Part shown: positions 23,133 to 31,632 of the stretch, in pieces | How the letters are laid out: every line of letters begins with the position of its first letter | Numbering within the stretch: the first letter of the stretch is position 1 | From: Candidatus Aminicenantota bacterium | GTDB lineage: Bacteria; Acidobacteriota; Aminicenantia; S016-38 | Length of the DNA: 64,000 bases | Assembly: GCA_027068075.1 (NCBI GenBank) | Contig: JAMOUJ010000006.1 | Location: 154,706 to 218,705, forward strand | Direction of reading: 5' to 3' | Notes under the pieces: generated by a model | Told to the model about the DNA's origin: nothing | Databases searched by the model: none | The model's input: the letters and a program-made list of their open reading frames with translations, nothing else | Position numbers and translations under genes: made by a program

Positions 23133-25411
23133 GCTTTTCCTCCTTTTTTGAAGTATGTATTCTTCATGTAAAGTATTGCGAACATAATGGTTATGGTGCC
23201 CAGGAAACTCACCATCATGTTCATGGATACCAGGGCACCCAGGGTTCGGTTGGGCGGGAAAACCGAAAAAATCAGAACCATAAATCCCGCTATGACCACC
23301 AGGGCGTTGTAGAAGATGGCCCTTCCCGAGTGATACATGGTAAGGCGGGAAGTGAGGAGTTTGTCTCCGGTTTGATGGGCGTAAATTCGGTAGCGGTCAA
23401 TGAAGTGGATGGCGTAGTCAATACCTATTCCTATGGCAATGCTGGAGATGAGGGCTGTGGTAGAACTCAGGGGAATGTTCAGCAGTCCCATTACTCCGAA
23501 AGTGACGGCGGTGGTGATAGTTATGGGGATAGAGCCTATAAGCCCTATGGAAAGTTTTTTGAACATTATGGTGAGAAGAACAACCACTATGAGCAGGGAG
23601 AGTAGAAGGCTTTTAATCTGGCCCTCCAGGAGCAGGTCTGTGAACACCAGGGCCTTGTAACCTGAGCCGGCGAAGTGGATTTCTATCCCCAGTTTTTTGA
23701 ACTTGTCCTTGAATCCGTTGATGACCTTTATAGCCTCCTTAAGGGCTTTGGAATCGTCGCTTTTTAACTGGAAGGTTACATTGGCCTTTTTGTATTTGTA
23801 GTCCACGACCCTCCACAGGTTTTCAGGGTCCCCGGACATTTCGTACAGGAGAAGGTATTGGGCGATGAGGTTCTTATCGTCGGGGATGGTTTCGTATTCC
23901 TTCTTGTCGGCGTGCATCACCTTGTTCATTCGCTTTACAAAATCTCCCAGGGAAAAGGAATTCCCCACCATGGGAAGTTTTTCCGCTTCCCTTTGCATTT
24001 CCAGTATGGTTTTGAGAACTTCGGGCCTTTTCATCGTATCCTCCTCCTTGCCCTCCAGGATGACATTAAGGGTGGTGGTGCCTCCGAAGTGCTGGTTAAT
24101 GAATCGGTCGGTTTTTCTTATTTCGCTGTCCTTCTCAAACTTGGCCAGGAAACTGGAACTTATCCATACCCGGGAAATTCCGTAGAAGGATACGGCCAGG
24201 AGGAGGGCCGTGGCTATAACCACGATGTATCTGCCTCCGATGATTTTATCCGTGATTCTGTAATAGAAACTTTCTTCAGGACGATGGGGACCCTCCTTTT
24301 TTCTTATTTTGGGCAATCCAAAAACATAGATGGCCGCTGGAATCATGCCCAGGGAGAGGAGGAGGGCCACGAAAACCCCGAAGGCGGAGAATAAGCCGAA
24401 GTACTTGACCGGATATACCTGGGAGGTAACCAGAGAGACGAAGCCCACCATGGTGGTTACGGCGGTCATCAGGACCGGCTTCCACATCTGGGTTAGCATG
24501 TCCTCTATACCTTCTTCCCTGGAGGCGCCTGGATTTTCTTTGAGAAATAAGGTCAGATGGGTGTAGAGGTGTATTCCGTAGGCCACGCCTATGGCAATGA
24601 GCATTACGGGAATCATGGTGGTTACGGCGTAAATGGGAACATGAAGGGCCGCCATGAGCCCGAAGGTCCACACGGTACTCAGGAGGACCACCATAAGGGT
24701 AAAGAAGGTGTTTTTTAGGCTTCCCAGCACGAGCATGAGAACCACCACGATGACCAGGATCACTATGGGGACCATTCTTTTCATGTCCTTGGGCATGAGG
24801 TAAGCGAGGGTTCCTTCCACAATGGGCCTTCCTGCCACATAAATCTTTTCAGGGCCTTCGTATTGCCGGGCCAATTTCAGTATTTTTTTGTAAAAATTCT
24901 GATTGAAGGTGTCGTCGTCTATTCTGGCCAAAATTATGGCCACGGTTTCATCCTTGGAGACCAGCCGCCCGAAAACCATTTCGTTGTCCTCCACTTCCTT
25001 CCTGAGTTTTTCCAGTTCTTCCTTGTTTCCGGGAATTCTTTTGTAGAATTTTTTTACATCAAGACTACCTTCCGAGGCCACGATGTTGTCTGCCGTGTAG
25101 AGGGAAGTTACATCTTCCTTCTTTATCTCCCTCATCTTCTGTAGTTTTTTCGTAAGGTCTTTGATCTTTTTCAGAGTAGAGGGGTTAAAAATTCCCTCCT
25201 TGTTTTCCACGGCGATGACGATGGCATCCTTGATGTTGAACCATTTTTCCGCCTGGTTACTGTAGATAAAGGCCGGGTGGTTCTGGGGCATGTATTTGTC
25301 CAGGTTGGTTTCCATCCTGGAGTTTTTCTTTACCGAAACAAAGGCCAGTGCAGTTATAAGCAGCACGATAACCAGGACCAGCCATGAAAACTTAAGAAGA
25401 TTCCGTTTCAT
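23129..25411 (-). CDS. RND-superfamily MMPL transporter
   Basis: 760 residues. The two halves each have a large periplasmic loop between a first transmembrane helix and a cluster of five (about residues 215-355 and 600-755), the layout of MMPL/HpnN pumps. The sterol-sensing-like segment VAYGIHLYTHL in the first half and GIGIDYAIHFIDRY in the second are diagnostic, the latter carrying the proton-relay Asp. Such pumps export lipids or hydrophobic compounds across the inner membrane. SD GGAGGGAAA precedes the ATG, and a TetR-type operator lies 13 bp upstream. Confidence 0.92.
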   Translation of the reverse strand: MKRNLLKFSWLVLVIVLLITALAFVSVKKNSRMETNLDKYMPQNHPAFIYSNQAEKWFNIKDAIVIAVENKEGIFNPSTLKKIKDLTKKLQKMREIKKEDVTSLYTADNIVASEGSLDVKKFYKRIPGNKEELEKLRKEVEDNEMVFGRLVSKDETVAIILARIDDDTFNQNFYKKILKLARQYEGPEKIYVAGRPIVEGTLAYLMPKDMKRMVPIVILVIVVVLMLVLGSLKNTFFTLMVVLLSTVWTFGLMAALHVPIYAVTTMIPVMLIAIGVAYGIHLYTHLTLFLKENPGASREEGIEDMLTQMWKPVLMTAVTTMVGFVSLVTSQVYPVKYFGLFSAFGVFVALLLSLGMIPAAIYVFGLPKIRKKEGPHRPEESFYYRITDKIIGGRYIVVIATALLLAVSFYGISRVWISSSFLAKFEKDSEIRKTDRFINQHFGGTTTLNVILEGKEEDTMKRPEVLKTILEMQREAEKLPMVGNSFSLGDFVKRMNKVMHADKKEYETIPDDKNLIAQYLLLYEMSGDPENLWRVVDYKYKKANVTFQLKSDDSKALKEAIKVINGFKDKFKKLGIEIHFAGSGYKALVFTDLLLEGQIKSLLLSLLIVVVLLTIMFKKLSIGLIGSIPITITTAVTFGVMGLLNIPLSSTTALISSIAIGIGIDYAIHFIDRYRIYAHQTGDKLLTSRLTMYHSGRAIFYNALVVIAGFMVLIFSVFPPNRTLGALVSMNMMVSFLGTITIMFAILYMKNTYFKKGGKA

Positions 25412-25423
25412 TTTCCCTCCTTG

Positions 25424-25443
25424 GTTAGTTAACGATAACTAAC
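25424..25443. promoter_or_regulatory. TetR-type operator 1 (pump operon)
   Basis: GTTAGTTA-ACGA-TAACTAAC, a perfect 8-bp dyad with a 4-bp centre, 12 bp upstream of the MMPL start codon and just before its SD. The outer hexamers GTTAGT/ACTAAC recur with identical spacing in front of the regulator gene. Confidence 0.7.
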
Positions 25444-25464
25444 TTGGACAGCATATTTTTTTAT

Positions 25465-26055
25465 TTACTCCGTGGCCTTCAGAATTTTTTCCAGGGAAGA
25501 CCACAGGAGATCTCCTTCTTCTTTTAGGTTGAAGGAAAAGAGGTTTAATTTCCACCTTAGTACATGGAGTCTGAGGGTTCCCATTAGAATGAGGGCAAGT
25601 TGGCAGGAAGGTATGTCGGCTCTTATGGTTCCAGAACTCTGCCCCTCCTCTATAAAGGCCACGAACCTTTTTCTTGAATATTCCATTATGCCCTTTACTT
25701 GCTCCAGCAGGCTTCCTTCCAGTTGGAAGAGACCCTCGGAAAAAAGTATAACCGCCAGGGCCGGGTTTTTCTCAAAGACCTCAAAATGCCTCTGGAAGAC
25801 CCTCCGGATCCTTTCCAAGGGGTCCAGGGGAAGTTCCGTGGCCCGCCTGAAAATTTCCCTCATGTTTTCCCCGAGGAAGGAAAGCACCCTGGAAAGGATT
25901 TCGTGTTTGTTCTTGAAATGACGGTAGAGGGCGGGTTCCGTAACTCCCAGGGATTTTGCCAGGTTCTTCATGGTAAGGTCCTGGATCCCCCCTTCTGAGA
26001 TGAGTTTAAGGGCTGCCGTTACGATTTCCTGTTGCCTTCTGGTTAAGTTAATCAT
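25465..26055 (-). CDS. TetR/AcrR family transcriptional regulator
   Basis: 196-residue repressor. The N-terminal helix-turn-helix is clear: LTMKNLAKSLGVTEPALYRHFKNKHEIL around residues 24-52, with the family-typical YRHF recognition helix. The C-terminal helical ligand domain is unspecific. It lies directly upstream of the pump operon on the same strand, and matching 20-bp dyads occur in front of both, so it very probably represses the pump and itself. The inducer is likely a hydrophobic compound or fatty acyl ligand, by analogy only. Confidence 0.92.
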   Translation of the reverse strand: MINLTRRQQEIVTAALKLISEGGIQDLTMKNLAKSLGVTEPALYRHFKNKHEILSRVLSFLGENMREIFRRATELPLDPLERIRRVFQRHFEVFEKNPALAVILFSEGLFQLEGSLLEQVKGIMEYSRKRFVAFIEEGQSSGTIRADIPSCQLALILMGTLRLHVLRWKLNLFSFNLKEEGDLLWSSLEKILKATE

Positions 26056-26065
26056 GGTTCCCTGT

Positions 26066-26085
26066 GTTAGTTATAATTCACTAAC
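26066..26085. promoter_or_regulatory. TetR-type operator 2 (regulator gene)
   Basis: GTTAGT-TATAATTC-ACTAAC, same outer arms and total length as the dyad at 25424, 10 bp upstream of the regulator start. On the minus strand the core contains a TATAAC -10-like hexamer, so binding would occlude the promoter. Confidence 0.65.
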
Positions 26086-26179
26086 ATAATACCATGAAAT
26101 TTTCGTCTGTCAACCTTTTTGGTGATCATAGGGATGTTTTGTTGCGGGTGGCAGGGAGGTAAGGGCTTTGCGGAGGAAG

Positions 26180-26208
26180 TTGAAAAGAATTAAAGAGAAG
26201 ATTAAAAT
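26180..26208 (+). promoter_or_regulatory. Promoter of the amidotransferase-like gene
   Basis: TTGAAA (26180-26185) and TAAAAT (26203-26208) with a 17-bp spacer. The -10 ends 6 nt before ATG 26215 and no SD is present, so a leaderless transcript is expected. Confidence 0.55.
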
Positions 26209-26214
26209 ATTCCT

Positions 26215-26958
26215 ATGAGTAGACTGTTTGCTTTGATGGCGGAAGAGGTGGTGGATGTCAGTTTCGTGGTCCTCCACCCTGGAGCCACGGATAAGGTGGT
26301 TTCTCAACTCAGGGAGGGTGTGGGACTCGGTTGGTACGAGAAGGAAGGAATTCATTCGGTGAGACTGGTTGGCATACAGCCCGCTGAACTGTGGCGCCTG
26401 GCGGAGACCATCCATTCCAGAATCGTCCTCTTCCACGCCAGAAGAAGAACCGTGGGAGACGCAGAGGTCATAAACACCCATCCTTTCACCTACGGAAAGT
26501 TCATGTTCATTCACGGTGGAACCCTCCGCAACTGGAAGGCCCTGGAGGAGGCCCTCCTGCCGGAGTGGCGGGAAAAACTACAGGGAGATACGGACAGTGA
26601 AAGGCTTTTCTTCTTCCTGCTTCAAAACATTGAAGGAGACATCCTGCCGGGCCTCAAGCAGGCGGTGGAGAAGGTGAGGGAGATTACCGATTACGACTAC
26701 ATGAACTTCATACTATCCGACGGGGAGTCCCTTTACGCCTATTCCAGCGGAGAGAGACCCCTTTACTTCTGGAAGGGAAAGGTGGAGGAGGAACTCTGCT
26801 GCTCTTCCCTGGTGGAGAACATCGCCGTAAGGTCCAGGGGCCTGGTGGGCAAGAGGGCGGTGGTGGTTTCCGGCCAGAAGTTTCAGATGGAAGGCTGGCA
26901 GACCCTTTCCGGTTCCTTTCTGAGGGTGAGACCTACCCTGGATGTGGAGATTCTTTAA
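26215..26958 (+). CDS. Class II glutamine amidotransferase-like protein with Ser in place of Cys
   Basis: A 247-residue protein with the Ntn-hydrolase fold of YafJ-like (GATase_4) amidotransferases. The match is good at MSRLFAL, at HARRRTVG (74-81), at NTHPF (87-91) and at FIHGG (98-102). Two key residues differ: the N-terminal nucleophile expected in MCRL is Ser2, and the oxyanion Asn of the usual HNG is Gly101. It may be an inactive ligand-binding relative, or act as an N-terminal serine hydrolase after Met removal. No synthetase partner is adjacent. The gene is convergent with the PurN-kinase fusion, overlapping its stop by 4 nt. Confidence 0.75.
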   Translation: MSRLFALMAEEVVDVSFVVLHPGATDKVVSQLREGVGLGWYEKEGIHSVRLVGIQPAELWRLAETIHSRIVLFHARRRTVGDAEVINTHPFTYGKFMFIHGGTLRNWKALEEALLPEWREKLQGDTDSERLFFFLLQNIEGDILPGLKQAVEKVREITDYDYMNFILSDGESLYAYSSGERPLYFWKGKVEEELCCSSLVENIAVRSRGLVGKRAVVVSGQKFQMEGWQTLSGSFLRVRPTLDVEIL

Positions 26959-28184
26959 CCCTCCAGAATGGGAAGCCTTATGGTAAGGTGAACCCTTCCC
27001 TCCTTCTCCCAGAGGGTTACATTTCCCGCATAGGCCCTGGTAACTACTCCGTGAACCAGGGTCAGACCCAGTCCCGTTCTTCCCCAGGTGGAGAAGAAGG
27101 GTTCAAAGGCCCTTTCTTCGGCTTCCCTTTCCAGGGGGCCGCGGTTTGAAACCTCCAGGACCACATGCTGGTCTTCCCTTCGCAGGGAAGCCCTCACCTC
27201 TCCCATCCTTTCGGCGTTGTCCTTTATTTCCCGGAGCACCAGGGAAAAGAGGGCCCTGTCCACGGGAAATCCCAGGTGAGGATAATCTCCGGGAAATAGG
27301 GAGGTCACCAGGGCCCCGATGTCCACCTCCTGCCCCAGTTCGTCCTTGCGGAAGCCGAAGACCTCCGTGGTTTTGGCGAGGAGGTCCGAAGCCTCCACCG
27401 CCGGGCGAAATATGGCCTCTGCGGAGGAATTACCTTGAAGTTGAAGGAGTTGGGCCCGGGCTATTACCGATGTGAGTTTGTTGTTGGCCTTGTGGATTAT
27501 GGAGGAAAACAAAGCCGACGAGGCCTTGCTGTGGAAGCCCCGGTAGAGAAGGGCCACCCGCCCCTGTTTTTCTTCTTCCCCTTTTATGTAAACCCTTTGG
27601 CCCTGGACCTCCAGTTTACCCTCCAGAAAAAGCCTTACGGCTTCGGGGTATATCCTGTGCTCCTCCCTTAATATTCTTTCTGATAGACTTTCTTCGGTGT
27701 CGTCCTGGTATACGGGCACCACGGCCTGGAGGATCACGGGGCCGCTGTCCACCCCTTCGTCCACGAAGTGGACGGTGGCTCCACTGAACCTTACCCCGTA
27801 ATCCACCGCCTGCTTCTGGGCGTGGAGACCGGGAAAAGAAGGAAGAAGGGCAGGGTGGATGTTCATTATTTTCAGCGGAAATTTTCGGATGAATTCCGGT
27901 GAGAGGATCCTCATGTAGCCCGCCAGGCAGATGAGGTCTATCTTCCTCTCTTCAATGGCCCTGGCCATGGCCAGGTCAAAGGACACCCTGTCCGGGTAAT
28001 CCTTCCTCCGGAAGTAGAGGGTTTCTATGCCGTATTCCCTGGCGGAGGCGGCTCCAGGGGCATTTTTTTTGTCGGTGATAACCAGAACTATTTCCCCGGG
28101 AATTTTTCCTTCCCTGGTGGCTCTGTAAAGGGCCCTGAAGTTGGAACCCCTGCCGGAAAGCAGGACGGCTATCCTTCCCTTCAT
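26955..28184 (-). CDS. purN: PurN (GAR formyltransferase) fused to a histidine-kinase-like module
   Basis: One uninterrupted 409-residue frame. Residues 1-205 are a complete phosphoribosylglycinamide formyltransferase: LLSGRGSNF at the substrate loop, MNIHPALLP with catalytic Asn108 and His110, and VDEGVDSGP with Asp146. This domain adds the formyl group from 10-formyl-THF in purine synthesis. Residues 210-409 look like a sensor-kinase core: an H-box-like SIIHKANNKLTSV (His231), an N-box-like IKDNAERM (Asn323), an F-box AFEPFFST (360-367) and a G2-like GRTGLGLTLVHGV (368-380). The G1 position is degenerate (SNRGP). No receiver or sensor domain is present. Start ATG forms an ATGA overlap with purM; a longer frame to 28379 lies inside purM and is rejected. 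Confidence 0.88.
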   Translation of the reverse strand: MKGRIAVLLSGRGSNFRALYRATREGKIPGEIVLVITDKKNAPGAASAREYGIETLYFRRKDYPDRVSFDLAMARAIEERKIDLICLAGYMRILSPEFIRKFPLKIMNIHPALLPSFPGLHAQKQAVDYGVRFSGATVHFVDEGVDSGPVILQAVVPVYQDDTEESLSERILREEHRIYPEAVRLFLEGKLEVQGQRVYIKGEEEKQGRVALLYRGFHSKASSALFSSIIHKANNKLTSVIARAQLLQLQGNSSAEAIFRPAVEASDLLAKTTEVFGFRKDELGQEVDIGALVTSLFPGDYPHLGFPVDRALFSLVLREIKDNAERMGEVRASLRREDQHVVLEVSNRGPLEREAEERAFEPFFSTWGRTGLGLTLVHGVVTRAYAGNVTLWEKEGRVHLTIRLPILEG

Positions 28185-29164
28185 ATTATCTCTACCCCCT
28201 CTCCCTTCTCCATTTTTCCTATAATCCAGAAATCCTCTCCCCTTTCCCTGAGGTAGTCCTTCAGGCCATCCTTCCCCACGATTATCATGCCGATGCCCAT
28301 GTTGAAACTCCTGTAGGCCTCCTCTTCGCTGACCCCTCCCTTTTCCACCAGAAACCTGAAGATCTCCGGCACCGGCCATGTATCCTTTTTTATTACGGCC
28401 TTGAGACCCGGGGGGATTATCCTGATGAGGTTTCCCGGTATCCCTCCCCCGGTTATGTGGGCCATGCCCTTTATCTTTTCCCTGGCATCTTTAAGCAAGG
28501 TGTAGTATTCCCTGTGGACCCTGAGGAGTTCGTCGGCAAAGGTGGTCTGCGGGTCCCAGGGCAGGGGGGTTTCCGGCTTGAGGCCCAGTTTCTCAAAGAT
28601 TATCTTCCTGGCCAGGGAATATCCGTTGGTGTGGAGGCCGTTGGAGGGAAGCCCGATGAGTTCGTCCCCCTCCCTGATTTCGCTTCCGTCTATAATCTTC
28701 CCCTCTATCTTTCCCACGATGAAACCCACCAGGTCGTATTCGCCTTCCCGGTAGAAGCCCGGCATCTCCGCCGTTTCTCCCCCCAGAATGAGGCAGTTCA
28801 CCCGGGAGCAGGCCCTGGCAAAGCCGTCCATTATTTGACCCAGAACCTCCAGTTCCAGTTTTCCCATGGCGATGTAGTCCATGAAGAAAAGGGGATCCGC
28901 TCCGTGGACGAATATGTCGTTTACGCAGTGGTTTACCAGGTCCTGGCCCACAGTATTGTGCCTTCCGGTCATAAAGGCCACCCGGAGTTTGGTGCCCACT
29001 CCGTCGGCACTGGCTATCAGGCGGGTTCCTCCGACTTCGTAAATCCCTCCGAAAAGGCCAAATTGGGAGGGGGAAACCCCGTATTTCTTTAAAGTTTCTC
29101 CTATGAGTTTAACCGCCCTTTCGGCCTTGTCCAGGTCAACTCCGGCTTCCCTGTAGGTTACCAT
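28181..29164 (-). CDS. purM: Phosphoribosylformylglycinamidine cyclo-ligase
   Basis: AIR synthetase of purine biosynthesis, 327 residues. It contains TYREAGVDLDKA, the ATP-binding GLFGGIYEVGGTRLIASADGVGTK, NDIFVHGADPLFFMDYIA, GGETAEMPGFY and HITGGGIPGNLIRI. It is coupled by ATGA to purN, the enzyme that acts two steps earlier, and its own start overlaps the upstream peptidase stop by 7 nt. Confidence 0.96.
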   Translation of the reverse strand: MVTYREAGVDLDKAERAVKLIGETLKKYGVSPSQFGLFGGIYEVGGTRLIASADGVGTKLRVAFMTGRHNTVGQDLVNHCVNDIFVHGADPLFFMDYIAMGKLELEVLGQIMDGFARACSRVNCLILGGETAEMPGFYREGEYDLVGFIVGKIEGKIIDGSEIREGDELIGLPSNGLHTNGYSLARKIIFEKLGLKPETPLPWDPQTTFADELLRVHREYYTLLKDAREKIKGMAHITGGGIPGNLIRIIPPGLKAVIKKDTWPVPEIFRFLVEKGGVSEEEAYRSFNMGIGMIIVGKDGLKDYLRERGEDFWIIGKMEKGEGVEII

Positions 29165-31611
29165 TTTACCTCCGGATAAAACATGGCGTTCAGCAGGAAC
29201 CTGAAGGTGCCCGCGGCCTGGGCCCTGTAGAGGGCGTCTATCCCTATGAGGTGAAAGGCTCCCTTCCGGTATTTGATGTCCACCACCGCCGCCAGCCTCT
29301 TCAAGTACTTTTCTCCCTGGAGGTATCCCGCCAGGAAGAAGTCATCCTGGGGATAATAGGCCACCACCCTCCGGTGCACATAGGGCCTGAGGGGAGGGAA
29401 GGTCCGCATGGCCACCGACTGATAGAAGACCGCCGGGGTCTCCTCCTTGAAACCCAGTCCCAGGGGTAGGTGGTTTTTGACCTTTATCCTCATCAGGGCG
29501 TGGGGACAGAAGAAGTCCTTGGCCCGGGAAAGTCCGTCCATCACCGGAAGCCGGAAGGCCTCCCAGGCCAGACCCACGGCCTGACCCATGAGCACGAGCC
29601 TGCCTCCGGAGGAGACGAACCTGGTGAGGTTTTTGATTCCCTCCTTGGTGATGCCTCCCATGTATTTTTTGGGGAGGTTGAGGTACCAGCGATACCTTCC
29701 CGTGGGCTTTATGTTCCCCATGATGAATCTGGGGCTGAGGGATGGGAAGAAGATGAGATCGTAGTCCTTCAGGTTCCCTTTATTTATGTCCTCGTTGTGG
29801 ATCACCTTGTAGGGGACACCGTATTCGTCCAGGAAGTACCTAAGCCATCCTTCGGTCATAACATGGCCCCATTGTTTGTAAACCGCTATTCTGGGAAATT
29901 TCACCGACACGAAGTCCTTAAGTTCTGTCCTTCCCCGGAGGGTTATGTGGTTTTCTTCGGCCAGTTGGGAGGCCAGTTTTCCGCTACCCTTGAAGCATAT
30001 TTCCCCGCTGGTGGGGTTTCTGTAAATCCTGGCACCTTCCCTGGCGGCCTTTATCATGGCCCTGTAGGTGTAGTTGATGGAGGGGGAACCGCAGAAATAG
30101 GGCCCTTCTCCCAGAACCTTCCCTTCGGGATAGGGGTTTTTCACCTCCTCCACCGCAGCCTTAACCGGGTGGTCCATGGCCTCGTATTTCACCCCCATGA
30201 AGCCAGGCAGGTTCGTGGTGGTGACATCGTAGGGTCTTTCTTCCAGAGGGTATTTGTACCTCTTGAAAAGTTCCACGATGTAGGGCCTGTAGGGTTGGTC
30301 CAGAGGAATCAGGAAATCCCCGGCCTTAACCCCCTCTCCGTCTTCCTTTACCCTGTAGACCTTCACGCCTCCCCAGAGCAGTCTTTCCACCATCTTGGCG
30401 GCCCTGACCGGGTCTTCTTGCTCCATGGGGATGAGGTAGGCGTAGGGCCTTTCCGTTTTTCCCAGTTTCTCTTCCTGTCGGTTTATCTTGAAGATAGTTC
30501 CCAGGATTTCCCGGGGATGCTGAGCCACATAGTGAAGGCCTGCCAGGGATAGTTCCAATTCGTATTCCACTATGTCCCGGAGCCTCCACCATCCTCCCTT
30601 CCAGGGGTTGGGGAAGGCCACCCTTTTCCCGTAGGCCCTATCGCTCCAGGATATGGAAAGTTCCGTGGGCTCCACATAAATTGGGGTGGCCAGTTTGGTG
30701 CTGGCCATTTCGGAAAGGAGCCCTATGGAGTTGTGGAACCAGGCGGTATCGTCCAGGGCGCCTATCCACCACGCCGTAAAGAGTTCGTAGGACAATACCC
30801 CGGTTTTGCCGCTGTCCTCCACCCTGTAGGTCATGTATGTCCCCATGAGGTTTATGAGCCTCCAGACCAGGGGGTTTACGGAGAAGGAGGGTGGTTCCTT
30901 GAAGGGGGGAAGAAAGAGCCTGGCCCCGGTGGAACCCATCTGGTGCTCGTCCAGGATGACCACAGGAAACCACTCCCTGTAGAAAACCCTGGTCAGGTTT
31001 CTGCTTTCTACCAGGTTAAGCATGTACCAGTCTCGGTTGTTGTCGTGGCCGGCGTAGTGATGATAAAGCCACGGCATGGCCTTTCCCTCGTCCTCCGTTC
31101 CCAGGGTCTTGCGATACCAGTCCACCACCATGTCCACCCCGTCGGGATTGGCGGAGGGAACCAAAAGGAAGATGACATTGTCCAGGATTTCCCGGGCCCT
31201 GGGGTCCTTTTCCGCCACCAGACGGTAGGCCAGTTCCATGGACATCTGGGAGGCCCCTATCTCCGTGGAGTGGATGGTGCAGGAGATAAGAAATACTGGT
31301 TTGGCCTTCTCCACCACCGAGGGATCTTTGCCCAGGTAGAGGTCCCGGGCCAGTGTTTTGTATTCGTCCAGGGAGGCCATGTTCTTCTCCGAGGTGATTA
31401 CCGCCATGAACATGTCCTTTCCCAGGGTGGTTTTTCCAATCTTAACCAGTTTCAGCCTTCCGGTCTTTTCCAGGGTTTTCAGGTAGGAGATTATCTGGCC
31501 GTAGTCCGCCAGTTTTTTGTCCGCTCCAACCCTGAAGCCCAGAAATTTTTCCGGGGGGGTTACCGCCCACGAAAACCAGAGCATTAAAAATAGAATTATT
31601 GCTTTTCTCAT
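29158..31611 (-). CDS. Secreted M14-family zinc carboxypeptidase-like protein
   Basis: 817 residues with a signal peptide (MRKAIILFLMLWFSWAV). The peptidase domain shows the zinc motif HSTE (His114, Glu117), then VPSANPDG, HDNNRDWYML and LDEHQMGS, the order and spacing of M14 metallopeptidases. The remaining 450 residues are mixed alpha/beta, with a class I amidotransferase-like stretch near IKNLTRFVSSGGRLVLMGQA. It should act outside the inner membrane on peptides or peptidoglycan. ATG at 31611 is chosen because GGAGG lies 6 nt before it, inside a possible upstream ATG that opens the frame at 31623. Confidence 0.85.
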   Translation of the reverse strand: MRKAIILFLMLWFSWAVTPPEKFLGFRVGADKKLADYGQIISYLKTLEKTGRLKLVKIGKTTLGKDMFMAVITSEKNMASLDEYKTLARDLYLGKDPSVVEKAKPVFLISCTIHSTEIGASQMSMELAYRLVAEKDPRAREILDNVIFLLVPSANPDGVDMVVDWYRKTLGTEDEGKAMPWLYHHYAGHDNNRDWYMLNLVESRNLTRVFYREWFPVVILDEHQMGSTGARLFLPPFKEPPSFSVNPLVWRLINLMGTYMTYRVEDSGKTGVLSYELFTAWWIGALDDTAWFHNSIGLLSEMASTKLATPIYVEPTELSISWSDRAYGKRVAFPNPWKGGWWRLRDIVEYELELSLAGLHYVAQHPREILGTIFKINRQEEKLGKTERPYAYLIPMEQEDPVRAAKMVERLLWGGVKVYRVKEDGEGVKAGDFLIPLDQPYRPYIVELFKRYKYPLEERPYDVTTTNLPGFMGVKYEAMDHPVKAAVEEVKNPYPEGKVLGEGPYFCGSPSINYTYRAMIKAAREGARIYRNPTSGEICFKGSGKLASQLAEENHITLRGRTELKDFVSVKFPRIAVYKQWGHVMTEGWLRYFLDEYGVPYKVIHNEDINKGNLKDYDLIFFPSLSPRFIMGNIKPTGRYRWYLNLPKKYMGGITKEGIKNLTRFVSSGGRLVLMGQAVGLAWEAFRLPVMDGLSRAKDFFCPHALMRIKVKNHLPLGLGFKEETPAVFYQSVAMRTFPPLRPYVHRRVVAYYPQDDFFLAGYLQGEKYLKRLAAVVDIKYRKGAFHLIGIDALYRAQAAGTFRFLLNAMFYPEVKW

Positions 31612-31632
31612 TTTTGCCTCCATGGAATTATT

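Noticed and set aside
28185..28379. N-terminal extension of the PurN fusion by 65 codons
   Set aside because: The extension lies entirely inside purM and reads as low-complexity Gly/Arg; ATG 28184 overlaps the purM stop and begins at the first PurN strand.
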